Shown here: positions 1 to 7,594 of the stretch, piece by piece
Numbering within the stretch: the stretch's first letter is position 1
Layout of the letters: every line of letters starts with the position of its first letter
Assembly (NCBI GenBank): GCA_022720335.1
Contig: JAIHVJ010000037.1
Coordinates: 1-24,238 of the forward strand
Reading direction: 5' to 3'
Length of the DNA stretch: 24,238 bases
Origin: Collinsella sp.
GTDB lineage: Bacteria > Actinomycetota > Coriobacteriia > Coriobacteriales > Coriobacteriaceae
The notes under the pieces: generated by a model
Told to the model about the DNA's origin: nothing
The model's input: only the letters and a program-made list of their open reading frames with translations
The model's database searches: none
Program-made: the position numbers and the translations under genes

Positions 1-706
1 GCGCCCGCACGCCCGCCGGCTTCCCCGTCTCACCGGCGGGCACGACCTCGCCCGTTGTCTCCGCCGCACGAACGGACGCACCTGCATTCGCGCCAGCGAA
101 CGGCGACACGACGATATCGGCCCGAGCGCGGTCGGACGCAATGTCAACCCCCTCAGGCGGCTGTCCCGAAATCGGCATGTCGGAATAGAGCGCCACGCGC
201 CCGCCCGAAAGCAGCCGCGCCGACACTCGCTTGATGGCCTCGGGATTCGAAACGGCGAGCCCCGCACAGCGCGCCCACGTATCCACCGCCCACACGCCGC
301 GGACGTCGGTCGCCGTGGTGATGACGGGGATGGCCCCTGCCGCGCGTGCCACAGTTTGCGCAAGCTCGTTCGCACCGCCCAAATGCCCCGACAAAAGCGG
401 GACGGCAAAGCGCCCCGCCTCGTCAATCACCACAACCGCGGAATCGGTTGCCTTCGAGGCGACATGCGGCGCGATCGCCCGCACGGCGATGCCCGCCGCG
501 CCCACGAACAGAAGCGCGTCCGACGCTTCCCACGCGAGCGCCGTCCATGCGCGCAGGTCGGCCTTCCCCTCGCCGAACCCGCGCGAAACGGAAACGTCCC
601 AGCCAGGGTCATCTTCACCTGTCTGTGCGCAATCGGAAAGCGCGCGTGCGGTACGCTCCGCCAACACATACCCCCTCTCAGTGAACGCTATGCAGGAAAC
701 CCTCAT
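1..706 (-). CDS. cbiG: Cobalt-precorrin-5A hydrolase CbiG (partial, runs off left edge)
   Basis: The frame is open from an ATG at 706 to the window edge, 235 codons without a stop, so the 3' end is missing. CbiG opens the delta-lactone ring of cobalt-precorrin-5A and releases acetaldehyde in the anaerobic cobalamin pathway in the cytoplasm. Visible family hallmarks are VGAAGIAVRAIAPHV around residues 72-86, LLSGHLGGANELA around residues 107-119 (the conserved GHxGGAN motif), and ATDVRGVWAVDTWA shortly after. The ATG directly abuts the stop of the upstream cbiL remnant (TAGATG), so translation is probably coupled. Full-length family members are about 340-380 residues; the C-terminal CobE-like domain would lie outside the window. 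I see no internal break in the visible part. Confidence 0.9.
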   Translation of the reverse strand, partial: MRVSCIAFTERGYVLAERTARALSDCAQTGEDDPGWDVSVSRGFGEGKADLRAWTALAWEASDALLFVGAAGIAVRAIAPHVASKATDSAVVVIDEAGRFAVPLLSGHLGGANELAQTVARAAGAIPVITTATDVRGVWAVDTWARCAGLAVSNPEAIKRVSARLLSGGRVALYSDMPISGQPPEGVDIASDRARADIVVSPFAGANAGASVRAAETTGEVVPAGETGKPAGVRA

Positions 707-940
707 CTAGCGCACCACCATCGTCGAGAAGTAGCTGCCCCGATCGGTCACATCGTCGAGCGAGCGGTACACGCGCTCGCCCGGAAGCCCACAGTCCTCT
801 ACGAGCTCGGCACCGTCGAAGGCGCCCTCCTCGCGAAGGATGCGCTTCGTGTCCGCAAGCGAGCGGCGCGCCTTCATGACCACCTTCGTCCCCGGCCAGC
901 CGATTGCGCGGCGCACCCTGTACAGCACGCCTTTACTCAT
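707..940 (-). pseudogene. cbiL: Internally deleted precorrin-2 C20-methyltransferase (cbiL remnant)
   Basis: This 77-residue frame starts MSKGVLY, the normal CbiL N-terminus (usually followed by a GVGxGPGDP SAM-binding loop). It then jumps to what is recognisably the last third of the family: TKVVMKARRSLADTKRILRE, then GLPGERVYRSL, then SYFSTMVV. In Salmonella CbiL the matching segments are VLMKVYGRFARIKALL, LPGEQCWRHL and YFSTILV, and the protein is about 237 residues. Roughly 150-160 residues, including the whole SAM-binding fold, are therefore missing, and the product cannot be an active methyltransferase. The reading frame is kept across the junction. It overlaps the cbiD stop by 8 bp and abuts the cbiG start, so it occupies the normal operon slot. 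Assembly error is the alternative to a real deletion. Confidence 0.8.
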
Positions 941-2117
941 ACGTCGCCCCCAATTCCCCGATAACCGCATCGGCGCCCGACGTGCGGAAAAGCTCGCGGC
1001 GCTCGGCGTCGAACACGACCGCGGCGATGTCGCATGCGCCCGCCGCGCGGCGGCGCAACCTGTCCTCGATTGCCGCAGCGAGCGAGGCGCGCGCAGCGTC
1101 CCCCACGCCGGCGGCCTCGATTACCTCGAGCGCCGCCGTGGTCGTGACCGACGACATGATCTCGCACACGGTCTTCGCGCCCGCGCCGGCCAAGGCCGCG
1201 TGGGCGGCCAGAATCTCCGCGCGGCAGTCGGCGGTACGCGAATGGGTGTCCATGATGCCGCCCGCGACCTTCACCAGCTTGCCGATGTGCCCCACAAGAA
1301 GGACATTGGTAAATCCCTCGCGAACGCAGCAATCAATCGCATCGCCCACAAAGTTGGAGATGAAGACCACCGGCGCACCGTTTAGGTGGAAATGCCCCGA
1401 GATGAACTGCGCGCCGTAGTTGCCGGGCGTGAGCACGACTCCGCGCCGCCCCATAGCCGCATGCTGCCGGATCTCGAGCTCGATGCTGTCGCGCAAGGCA
1501 GCGAGGCTGCGCGGCTCGACGATGCCCGTCGTTCCCAGGATGGAGATGCCGTCCTCTATCCCCAGGTGCGGGTTGAAGGTCTTTTCGGCAAGGGCAACAC
1601 CCTCGGGTACCGAAATCGTCACAGCAATGTTTCCAGAAAAGCCGTGCGCGGCGCACACCTCACGCACCGCCGAAGTAATCATCGCGCGCGGCGTCGCGTT
1701 GATGGCGGCCGCCCCCACCGGCTGCTCGAGCCCGGGCAACGTCACGCGCCCCACGCCCACGCCGCCATCGACGGAAACTTCCGATTCGTGCGCGGGCACG
1801 TCCTTGCTGCCCGCAGCACCCGTGCCCGACCCCGCATGTTCCACGCGCGCGTACACGAGCACGCCGTCGGTCACATCGGCATCGTCGCCTGCGTCCTTTC
1901 GCACGGCGCACTGGGCGCTCCCCTCGCCGATGCATGCGTCGACCACATCCGTCTCGACGGGCAGCCCGCCGGGGGTGACGACCGACACGCGGCCGACGGG
2001 CTTTCGTGACAAGAGCATCTCGCAGGCCGCCTTCGCCGCGAGCGCGGCGCAGCTCCCCGTGGTGTAGCCGCAGCGCAGGCGGGTCGTCCCGGTATATATG
2101 TAGTGCTCGAAGGCCAC
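933..2117 (-). CDS. cbiD: Cobalt-precorrin-5B (C1)-methyltransferase CbiD
   Basis: 394 residues with a GTG start at 2117; the family is usually about 360-390. CbiD methylates C1 of the macrocycle using SAM in the anaerobic cobalamin pathway. Motifs seen are RCGYTTGSCAALAAKAA near the N-terminus, GVGRVTLPGL followed by QPVGAAAINATPRAMI in the first half, SILGTTGIVEPRS and GVVLTPGNYGAQF in the middle, and LLVGHIGKLVKVAGGIMDTH further on. GTG 2117 is chosen because it lies one base past the cbiF stop (CTA at 2119-2121) and immediately precedes the conserved start of the domain. The frame stays open upstream to 2363, but that stretch lies inside cbiF and has no family similarity. The 3' end overlaps the cbiL remnant by 8 bp. 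Confidence 0.95.
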   Translation of the reverse strand: MAFEHYIYTGTTRLRCGYTTGSCAALAAKAACEMLLSRKPVGRVSVVTPGGLPVETDVVDACIGEGSAQCAVRKDAGDDADVTDGVLVYARVEHAGSGTGAAGSKDVPAHESEVSVDGGVGVGRVTLPGLEQPVGAAAINATPRAMITSAVREVCAAHGFSGNIAVTISVPEGVALAEKTFNPHLGIEDGISILGTTGIVEPRSLAALRDSIELEIRQHAAMGRRGVVLTPGNYGAQFISGHFHLNGAPVVFISNFVGDAIDCCVREGFTNVLLVGHIGKLVKVAGGIMDTHSRTADCRAEILAAHAALAGAGAKTVCEIMSSVTTTAALEVIEAAGVGDAARASLAAAIEDRLRRRAAGACDIAAVVFDAERRELFRTSGADAVIGELGATYE

Positions 2118-2118
2118 G

Positions 2119-2910
2119 CTAGCTACTCGCCTTCCGATACCCCGTGGCAAACGAAGGGTCGTAAAGCTTGCTGCGCTCGTACGACCCCGCTTGCGCACCG
2201 TTGTGCGCAAGCCCGCCGCGAGCTCCGAGCACGCGGCCCACCACCACGAGCGCCGTGCGGTCGATGCCCTCTCGCGCGCCCGCATCGGCGAGCGTGCCCA
2301 CTGTGCAGCGCACCACGCGCTCCTCAGGCCAGGTCGCCTTGTACACGAGCGCCGCCGGCTCATCGGAGCTGCGGCCCGCGGCCAAAAGCTCGGCGGAAAG
2401 CTCGGCGAGCATACCCGAGCTCAGGAAGATGGCCATAGTCGAGCCGCTTTCCGCCATGGTGCGCATGCCCTCGCCCGCGGGCATGGGGGTGCGCCCGGAA
2501 AGCCGCGTGATCACGACCGACTGGCTGATTCCCGGCAGCGTGTATTCCTGGCGAAGCGCCGCCGCGGCACCGCAAAAGCTCGACACGCCGGGCACCACCT
2601 CGTAGTCCACGCCGCGCGCGTCGAGCGCGTCCATCTGCTCCTGGATGGCGCCGTACAGGCACGGGTCGCCCGTGTGCAGGCGCACCACTTCCTCGCCCCG
2701 TGCATCCGCCGCGCACATCACGTCGAGCACTTCCTCCAAGGTCATGTGCGCGCTGTCGTAGACGACGCAGGATTCCTTGCACTCAGCGAGCAGCTCGGGG
2801 TTCACAAGGCTCCCCGCCCAAACGACCACGTCGGCCGCGCGCAGAAGGCGCGCCCCACGCAGCGTGATAAGGTCGGCGGCGCCCGAGCCTGCGCCAACGA
2901 TATGAATCAT
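2119..2910 (-). CDS. cbiF: Cobalt-precorrin-4 C11-methyltransferase CbiF/CobM
   Basis: 263 residues, normal length for the tetrapyrrole methylase family (about 250-260). It transfers the C11 methyl group from SAM to cobalt-precorrin-4. The N-terminus MIHIVGAGSGAADLITLRG is the first SAM-binding loop with the GxGxGxxDLIT pattern. VVRLHTGDPCLYGAIQEQM around residue 80 is the second conserved loop, and VPGVSSFCGAAAAL follows. VVVGRVLG lies near the C-terminus. A GGGAAGGAAGG-like ribosome binding site precedes the ATG at 2910. It is the first gene of the leftward operon, with cbiD following after one base. The gene is called cbiF in anaerobic pathways and cobM in aerobic ones; the cbiD/cbiG context points to cbiF. 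Confidence 0.95.
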   Translation of the reverse strand: MIHIVGAGSGAADLITLRGARLLRAADVVVWAGSLVNPELLAECKESCVVYDSAHMTLEEVLDVMCAADARGEEVVRLHTGDPCLYGAIQEQMDALDARGVDYEVVPGVSSFCGAAAALRQEYTLPGISQSVVITRLSGRTPMPAGEGMRTMAESGSTMAIFLSSGMLAELSAELLAAGRSSDEPAALVYKATWPEERVVRCTVGTLADAGAREGIDRTALVVVGRVLGARGGLAHNGAQAGSYERSKLYDPSFATGYRKASS

Positions 2911-3041
2911 CCGAGCCTTCCTTCCCGTTTCTCATCGCAACCGTTTACGCCGCCATTCGCGCAGCGGGCAAAACACGGCGCCTGCGGCAGCAATGGGCGC
3001 AAATACGCAGGCAGGAGGCGCAATGCCGCCCGCCCTGGGCT

Positions 3042-3070
3042 TTGACACGTTCACAAGTGCCCACTATCAT
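3042..3070 (+). promoter_or_regulatory. Sigma-70-type promoter of the cbiK-ABC operon
   Basis: A perfect -35 TTGACA (3042-3047) and a -10 TATCAT (3065-3070) are separated by 17 bp. Transcription would start near 3077, just ahead of the riboswitch. This is the best promoter match in the window. The remaining part of the gap, 2911-3041, is the leader of the leftward cbiF operon; I see no second cobalamin-riboswitch core in it and no convincing leftward promoter. Confidence 0.75.
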
Positions 3071-3099
3071 AGTAAAAGTTTCGGCAACGAGCATATGAC

Positions 3100-3262
3100 A
3101 ATCGGATAAAAGGAAATGACCGGCGCGGCGCCCGCACAGCCCGCGCTGGCTTGCGGAGGGAACCAGGTGGGAATCCTGGGCAAGGGACATTACTGTATAG
3201 GACGCGCGGGCGAACCGCCTCGCGCCCCAAGCCAGACTGCTTCGCCTTTTCCTCACGGCATC
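3100..3262 (+). promoter_or_regulatory. Cobalamin riboswitch upstream of cbiK
   Basis: Core elements in order: GGGAACCAGGTGGGAATCC (3158-3176), in which CCAGG and CCTGG form a stem around the GGTGxGAATCC motif, then ACTGTA (3191-3196), a GC-rich arm (about 3201-3226), and a B12-box-like stretch AAGCCAGACTGCTTCGCC (3229-3246). These match the conserved P4-P6 core and the kissing-loop partner of the cobalamin family, though the CCGCxACTGT part is degenerate (ACATTACTGT). The ends are approximate. It lies between the promoter at 3042-3070 and cbiK, so it should read the transcript of the chelatase and transporter genes. Confidence 0.72.
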
Positions 3263-3310
3263 GCCGTGGCGTTAGCTCCTTGTGAACCCCGAGGGGTGCG
3301 CTTTTCTTTC
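3254..3310 (+). terminator. Candidate expression platform: hairpins and T-rich tract before cbiK
   Basis: A CACGGC-ATC-GCCGTG hairpin (3254-3268) is followed by ACCCCGAGGGGT (3286-3297) and a T-rich tract CTTTTCTTTC (3301-3310). A further GCCGG-GGGA-CCGGC hairpin (3334-3347) sits just before the cbiK ribosome binding site. Either premature termination or masking of the binding site would fit riboswitch control. The stems are short and I cannot tell which mechanism applies. Confidence 0.35.
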
Positions 3311-3368
3311 GCTTGTGCCGACAAGCAACTGTCGCCGGGGGACCGGCAAACCGAGGAAAGGAAAAACC

Positions 3369-4295
3369 ATGTCCGACCAGATGTCACGCCGCGGCTTCAT
3401 GAGCGCCGCAGCAACCGGAGCCGTCGCGCTCGCCGGAGTCGCGCTCGCGGGCTGCTCCAACACCTCCGCAAGTTCCGAAAAATCGAGTGAAAAGGAGAAG
3501 GCCGTGAAGCCGGTCATCCTCGTCACGAGCTTCGGCACGAGCTACAACGACTCGCGCCACATCACCATCGGCGCCATCGAAGACGCTATCCGCGAGAAGT
3601 ACTGGCAGGACTACGACATCCGCCGCGCCTTCACCGCGCAGATCATCATCGACAAGCTGAAGAAGCGCGACGGCATCACGATCGACAACATGACCGAGGC
3701 GCTCGACCGCTGCGTGGAAGACGGCGTGAAGGAAATCGTCGTGCAGCCGACGCATCTCATGGGTGGCCTGGAATACACCGACGTGAAAGACGAGCTCGAC
3801 AAGTACGCCGACAAGTTCGACAAAATCTCGCTCGGCGATCCGCTGCTCACCTCCGACGACGACTACAAGAAGGTGGCCGCAGCCATTAAGGAGAACATGG
3901 CGTCCTTCGACGACGGCAAGACGGCGCTGTGCCTCATGGGCCACGGCACCGAAGCCGATTCCAACGCCGACTATGCCAAGATGCAGGAAGTGTTTAAGAA
4001 CGAGGGCTTGACGCAGTTCTTCGTCGGCACCGTCGAGGCTGAACCGACCTGCGAGGATGTTATCGCCGCCGCGAGCGCCGCAGGCTACAAGAAGGCCGTG
4101 CTCGCGCCGTTCATGGTGGTCGCGGGCGACCACGCGAACAACGACATGGCAGACGAGACCGACCCCGACAGCTGGGCTGCGAAGTTCGTGGCCGCCGGCT
4201 TCGAAGTGACGTGCCTGCTCCAGGGTCTGGGACAGAACGTCGCGGTCGACGACATCTACGTCTCGCACGTGGACGACGCCATCGCCAAGCTGTAA
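3369..4295 (+). CDS. cbiK: Tat-exported lipoprotein sirohydrochlorin cobaltochelatase CbiK
   Basis: 308 residues. The chelatase domain (about residues 47-308) matches class II cobaltochelatase CbiK, which inserts Co(II) into sirohydrochlorin. Likely metal ligands are His192 (MGHGTEAD), Glu223 (GTVEAEPT) and His255 (GDHANNDM), spaced like those of Salmonella CbiK and the periplasmic Desulfovibrio CbiKP. QPTHLMGG (about residues 126-133) is also conserved. The N-terminus has a twin-arginine motif SRRGFM (Arg7-Arg8), a hydrophobic stretch and a lipobox LAGC with Cys29, so the enzyme should be anchored outside the cytoplasmic membrane. ATG 3369 is chosen because AGGAAAGGA lies just upstream and the Tat motif follows at once; an in-frame ATG at 3282 lies in the leader. 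It is the first gene behind the riboswitch, and an ABC importer follows. De-metallation or tetrapyrrole binding is a possible alternative activity. Confidence 0.9.
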   Translation: MSDQMSRRGFMSAAATGAVALAGVALAGCSNTSASSEKSSEKEKAVKPVILVTSFGTSYNDSRHITIGAIEDAIREKYWQDYDIRRAFTAQIIIDKLKKRDGITIDNMTEALDRCVEDGVKEIVVQPTHLMGGLEYTDVKDELDKYADKFDKISLGDPLLTSDDDYKKVAAAIKENMASFDDGKTALCLMGHGTEADSNADYAKMQEVFKNEGLTQFFVGTVEAEPTCEDVIAAASAAGYKKAVLAPFMVVAGDHANNDMADETDPDSWAAKFVAAGFEVTCLLQGLGQNVAVDDIYVSHVDDAIAKL

Positions 4296-4304
4296 ACTCG
4301 CCGC

Positions 4305-4376
4305 GCACGGGGGCGCCGGTCGCGTCCCCGTGCAACGGGCATGCGCCTTCCCCGACTGACGGCGCATGCCCGTTGC
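4305..4376 (+). other. Two tandem intercistronic hairpins between cbiK and the next lipoprotein gene
   Basis: The first hairpin pairs GCACGGGG (4305-4312) with CCCCGTGC (4326-4333). The second pairs GCAACGGGCATGCGCC (4332-4347) with its exact complement at 4361-4376, a 16-bp stem with a 13-nt loop. They share two bases, so they compete slightly. No T-tract follows, so a full intrinsic terminator is unlikely. RNA processing or stabilisation of the cbiK message is the likeliest role. Confidence 0.6.
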
Positions 4377-4439
4377 ATTCGCATCCCGCCCGCCCACCGC
4401 ACGGCGCGGGCGGTCGAAGCGATTGAAAGGAACCCCTTC

Positions 4440-4973
4440 ATGTTGAAGAAAACCCTCGCCTTCGCCCTGTCGGCGGCGCTTTTCGCGTTCTCGCTCGCCG
4501 GCTGCGGCGGAAATTCAATCGACAGCGCAAAGGCAAGCGATGCCGATTCCCAGGAAAAGACCGAACAGGCGGCCGATGCGCCCGAGGGCGCAAGCGCTGC
4601 CCCCATCACCGCCGACAAGGTGGCCGACGGCACCTATCCGATCACCGTAGATTCCAGCTCGAACATGTTCAGGATTGTGGACGCCCAGCTCATCGTGGAA
4701 AACGGCTCCATGCACTGCGTGATGACGCTTTCCGGCACGGGCTACGGCAAGCTCTTCATGGGCACGGGCGACGAGGCTGCCGCCGCGAGCGAGGCCGACT
4801 TCATCCCCTATGTGGAAAACGCGGAAGGCAAGTACACCTACGACGTGCCCGTTGAAGCGCTCGACGAGGACACCGCCTGCGCCGCGTGGAGTATTAGAAA
4901 AGAGCAGTGGTACGACCGCACGCTCGTGTTCGAATCCGCCGGCGTCGATCTGCGCGCCGACGCACTGAAGTAA
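4440..4973 (+). CDS. Small lipoprotein with NEAT/Shp-like beta domain
   Basis: 177 residues. The signal peptide ends in lipobox SLAGC with Cys22, followed by a low-complexity acidic linker (about residues 23-55). The remainder (about 58-170) is a single predicted beta-rich domain with ADGTYPITVDSSSNMFRIVD, VMTLSGTGYGKLFMGTGDEA, YTYDVPVEALDEDTACAAW and WYDRTLVFESAG. The spacing resembles NEAT or Shp haem-binding folds, and Met residues in SSNMF and KLFMGTG could be axial ligands; this is inference, not a firm family match. AAAGGAA lies 8 bp before the ATG. The downstream substrate-binding protein carries a related domain, only 4 bp away, so the two probably hand a ligand on. The function is not established. 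Confidence 0.7.
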   Translation: MLKKTLAFALSAALFAFSLAGCGGNSIDSAKASDADSQEKTEQAADAPEGASAAPITADKVADGTYPITVDSSSNMFRIVDAQLIVENGSMHCVMTLSGTGYGKLFMGTGDEAAAASEADFIPYVENAEGKYTYDVPVEALDEDTACAAWSIRKEQWYDRTLVFESAGVDLRADALK

Positions 4974-4977
4974 CGCC

Positions 4978-6549
4978 ATGCGGTCGATTCTTCCCAAGGG
5001 GGAAAGCAGGAAGCGTCGCAGCATCGCGGTGCGCGCGATCGCCTGCGTTCTCGTCGCTCTGTTCGCGCTTCCCTTCGCGGGGTGCAGTGCGAGCCCGAAC
5101 GCGACCGGTGGCACGGCAGGCTCTCAGGAATACACTGTGAGCGTCTCGCTCTCCGGCGGGTCAGGGCGCGCAAGCATCGCCTCACCCACCACAATTGTGA
5201 AGGATGGCGACACCTACACCGCGACCATCACCTGGTCGAGTTCGAACTACGACAAAATGACCGTCAACGGCGTGGACTACGCGCCCGTAAACGACGGCGG
5301 CAACTCCACGTTCGAGATACCCGTCACGCTCGACGAGGACATCGCCGTGTCGGCCGAGACCGTCGCCATGTCGACGCCGCACACCATCGACTACACGCTC
5401 CACTTCGACTCATCCACCATGAAGGAGAAATCGGGCGACGATGCAAGCGGCGGCTCCCCTGCGGGAACGGCTTCAAGCGCCGCGGCCGACTTCCACAACG
5501 CCGATTTGGGCTGCGGCTGGGAGCCGACGGGGGCGCTTCAGCTTGAATACGCCGAGCACTTCACTGTCGACGAGTACGAAGGCGGCCTGCGGCTTATCTG
5601 CATTTCGAACGGGGAGCGCTTCCTCGTGGTACCGCAAGATGCGAAGGTACCTGATGGGTTGAGCTCCGACATCGCGGTTATAAGGCGTCCCGCCAACAAG
5701 GTGTACCTCGTGTCGTCGGCGACGATGTGCCTGGTCGACGCGCTCGATGCGAACGACAACATCCTCATGTCGGGCACGAAGGCCGACGATTGCTCGGTCG
5801 CGGGCTTCAAAAGCGCACTCGAAAGTGGGGCGATCGCCTACGGCGGCAAGTACAGCGCGCCCGACTACGAGCGAATATCGGCCTCGGGCTGCACGCTCGC
5901 CATCGAGAACACCATGATCAACCACACGCCCGATGTGAAGGAAAAGCTGCAGAAGCTCGGGCTCGTCGTGCTCACCGAACAGTCGTCGAGCGAGCCCGAA
6001 GCACTCGGGCGCGTCGAGTGGATTAAGCTTTTCGGCGTCCTATTCGACAAGGAAGACGAGGCCGCGCACCTGTTCAACGAGCAGAAGGCCCGCGTCGAGC
6101 AAACGTCGAGGCTCGCGTCGTCAGGTAAAACCGTGGCGTATTTCTACATTAACTCGAACGGGGCCGCCGTCACGCGGCGGGCGGGCGACTACGTGGCGCA
6201 GATGATCGAGCTTGCAGGCGGCAGCTACGCGCTCGATGACGCGCAGACGGCGTCGACGTCAGGTTCATCAGTAACGCTCGAAATGGAGCGCTTCTACGCG
6301 ACGGCGAAGGATGCCGACATCATCGTCTACAACGGCACCATCGACGAATCGGTTGCCACCTTGGACGACTTCGTAGGCAAAAATGCGCTATTGTCGCAGT
6401 TCAAAGCCGTGAAGAACGGCAACGTCTGGGTCACAAGCGCCGACATGTACCAGCAGATGACTTCTACCGCCGACATTATCGACGAGCTGCACGGGGCGTT
6501 TACCGGCGATGACGCGAGCGACTTCCATTATCTGAGGAAGCTCGGCTAG
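4978..6549 (+). CDS. ABC importer substrate-binding lipoprotein with N-terminal NEAT-like domain
   Basis: 523 residues. The signal peptide has a basic start and a lipobox PFAGC with Cys36. Residues about 46-150 form a beta domain (YTVSVSLSGGSGRASI, TATITWSSSNYDKMTVNGVD, STFEIPVTLDEDIAVSAET, IDYTLHFDSS) that resembles the domain of the preceding lipoprotein. Residues about 220-523 resemble the BtuF/FhuD-type periplasmic binding fold: TLAIENTMINHTPDVKEKLQ, EPEALGRVEWIKLFG, TVAYFYINSNG, YVAQMIELAGGSYAL and ADIIVYNG. The ATG follows the previous stop by 4 bp with only a weak ribosome binding site, so translation is probably coupled. With the permease and ATPase behind it and the riboswitch ahead, a corrinoid or related tetrapyrrole is the likely ligand. 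Haem or a siderophore remains possible. Confidence 0.85.
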   Translation: MRSILPKGESRKRRSIAVRAIACVLVALFALPFAGCSASPNATGGTAGSQEYTVSVSLSGGSGRASIASPTTIVKDGDTYTATITWSSSNYDKMTVNGVDYAPVNDGGNSTFEIPVTLDEDIAVSAETVAMSTPHTIDYTLHFDSSTMKEKSGDDASGGSPAGTASSAAADFHNADLGCGWEPTGALQLEYAEHFTVDEYEGGLRLICISNGERFLVVPQDAKVPDGLSSDIAVIRRPANKVYLVSSATMCLVDALDANDNILMSGTKADDCSVAGFKSALESGAIAYGGKYSAPDYERISASGCTLAIENTMINHTPDVKEKLQKLGLVVLTEQSSSEPEALGRVEWIKLFGVLFDKEDEAAHLFNEQKARVEQTSRLASSGKTVAYFYINSNGAAVTRRAGDYVAQMIELAGGSYALDDAQTASTSGSSVTLEMERFYATAKDADIIVYNGTIDESVATLDDFVGKNALLSQFKAVKNGNVWVTSADMYQQMTSTADIIDELHGAFTGDDASDFHYLRKLG

Positions 6550-6553
6550 CGCC

Positions 6554-7594
6554 ATGAGAAACCGGCTTTCCATGGCATACGACGAATCGGGGCGCGCTGC
6601 GCGGTGTCGCGTCGTGACGGCGCTGCTCGCTGTTGCCCTCATCGTGATCGTCGGGGCCAACCTGTGCATCGGGAGCGTGCTCGTGCCCGCAGACCACATC
6701 CCCGGCATCCTTTCGGGTGGCGCGGCCAATTCCATGGAAAGCCAGGTCATCTGGGAGATTCGTCTGCCGCGCGTGCTTTCAGCCGTGCTTCTCGGCGGGG
6801 CACTTTCGCTCTCCGGGTTCCTGCTGCAGACGTTTTTCAACAACCCCATCGCCGACCCGTTCATCTTGGGCGTCTCCTCGGGCGCAAAGTTCGTCGTCGC
6901 GCTTACGATGATCGTACTTCTGGGCGCGAACCAGGCCATGTCCTCGCCGGCCATGGTGGCCGCAGCATTTGTGGGCTCGCTTATCACCATCGGCTTCGTG
7001 CTCCTCATCGCACGGCGCATAAGTTCCATGGCCATGCTCATCGTGGCGGGCGTCATGGTGGGATACATCTGCTCGGCGGCGACGAACTTCCTCATCGCCT
7101 TCGCCGACGACCAGTCCATCGTGAACCTGCACAACTGGTCTTTGGGTAGTTTCTCGGGTTCGAGCTGGGACGACGTCGCGGTCATCGCGGTCGTGGTGAT
7201 CGCCGTGAGCGCATGCGTATTCGCGATATCGAAGCCCCTTTCCGCCTTCCAGCTGGGAGAAGCCTACGCGAAAAGCGTCGGCGTGAACGTCGCACGCTTC
7301 CGCGTGGTGCTCGTCCTTCTAGCGAGCATGCTCTCCGCCTGCGTGACCGCGTTCGCTGGTCCGGTGTCGTTCGTAGGCATCGCGGTTCCGCATCTCGTTA
7401 AGTCGGCGCTGAAGTCGTCGAAGCCTATCCGCGTGATTCCTGCGTGCTTCTTGGGAGGCGCCATCTTTTGCGCGGGCTGCGATTTGATCGCGCGCACGCT
7501 GTTCTCCCCCGTCGAGCTTTCCATCAGCGCCGTCACCGCCATCTTCGGCGCGCCGGTGGTTATTGCACTCATGTTGAAGAAGCGGGTGAGGTAG
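6554..7594 (+). CDS. BtuC/FecCD-family ABC transporter permease
   Basis: 346 residues, typical of the family, with about ten hydrophobic segments. The signature region LLGGALSLSGFLLQTFFNNP followed by IADPFILGVSSGAKF (about residues 77-111) is the classic BtuC/FhuB/FecCD pattern. VSFVGIAVPHLVK about 80 residues before the C-terminus is the usual coupling-helix stretch that contacts the ATPase. It starts 4 bp after the binding-protein stop with the same CGCCATG context as its neighbour, and its stop abuts the ATPase start. It should work as a homodimer importing the ligand caught by the upstream lipoprotein. Sequence alone does not separate cobalamin from haem or siderophore permeases. Confidence 0.93.
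   Translation: MRNRLSMAYDESGRAARCRVVTALLAVALIVIVGANLCIGSVLVPADHIPGILSGGAANSMESQVIWEIRLPRVLSAVLLGGALSLSGFLLQTFFNNPIADPFILGVSSGAKFVVALTMIVLLGANQAMSSPAMVAAAFVGSLITIGFVLLIARRISSMAMLIVAGVMVGYICSAATNFLIAFADDQSIVNLHNWSLGSFSGSSWDDVAVIAVVVIAVSACVFAISKPLSAFQLGEAYAKSVGVNVARFRVVLVLLASMLSACVTAFAGPVSFVGIAVPHLVKSALKSSKPIRVIPACFLGGAIFCAGCDLIARTLFSPVELSISAVTAIFGAPVVIALMLKKRVR

Noticed and set aside
2911..3040. A second cobalamin riboswitch on the minus strand for the cbi operon.
   Set aside because: No ACTGTA-type core or B12 box could be found in the leftward leader.
3384..4397. A 337-codon open frame on the minus strand opposite cbiK.
   Set aside because: Val/His/Asp-rich shadow of cbiK with no recognisable fold; it also runs through the hairpin region.
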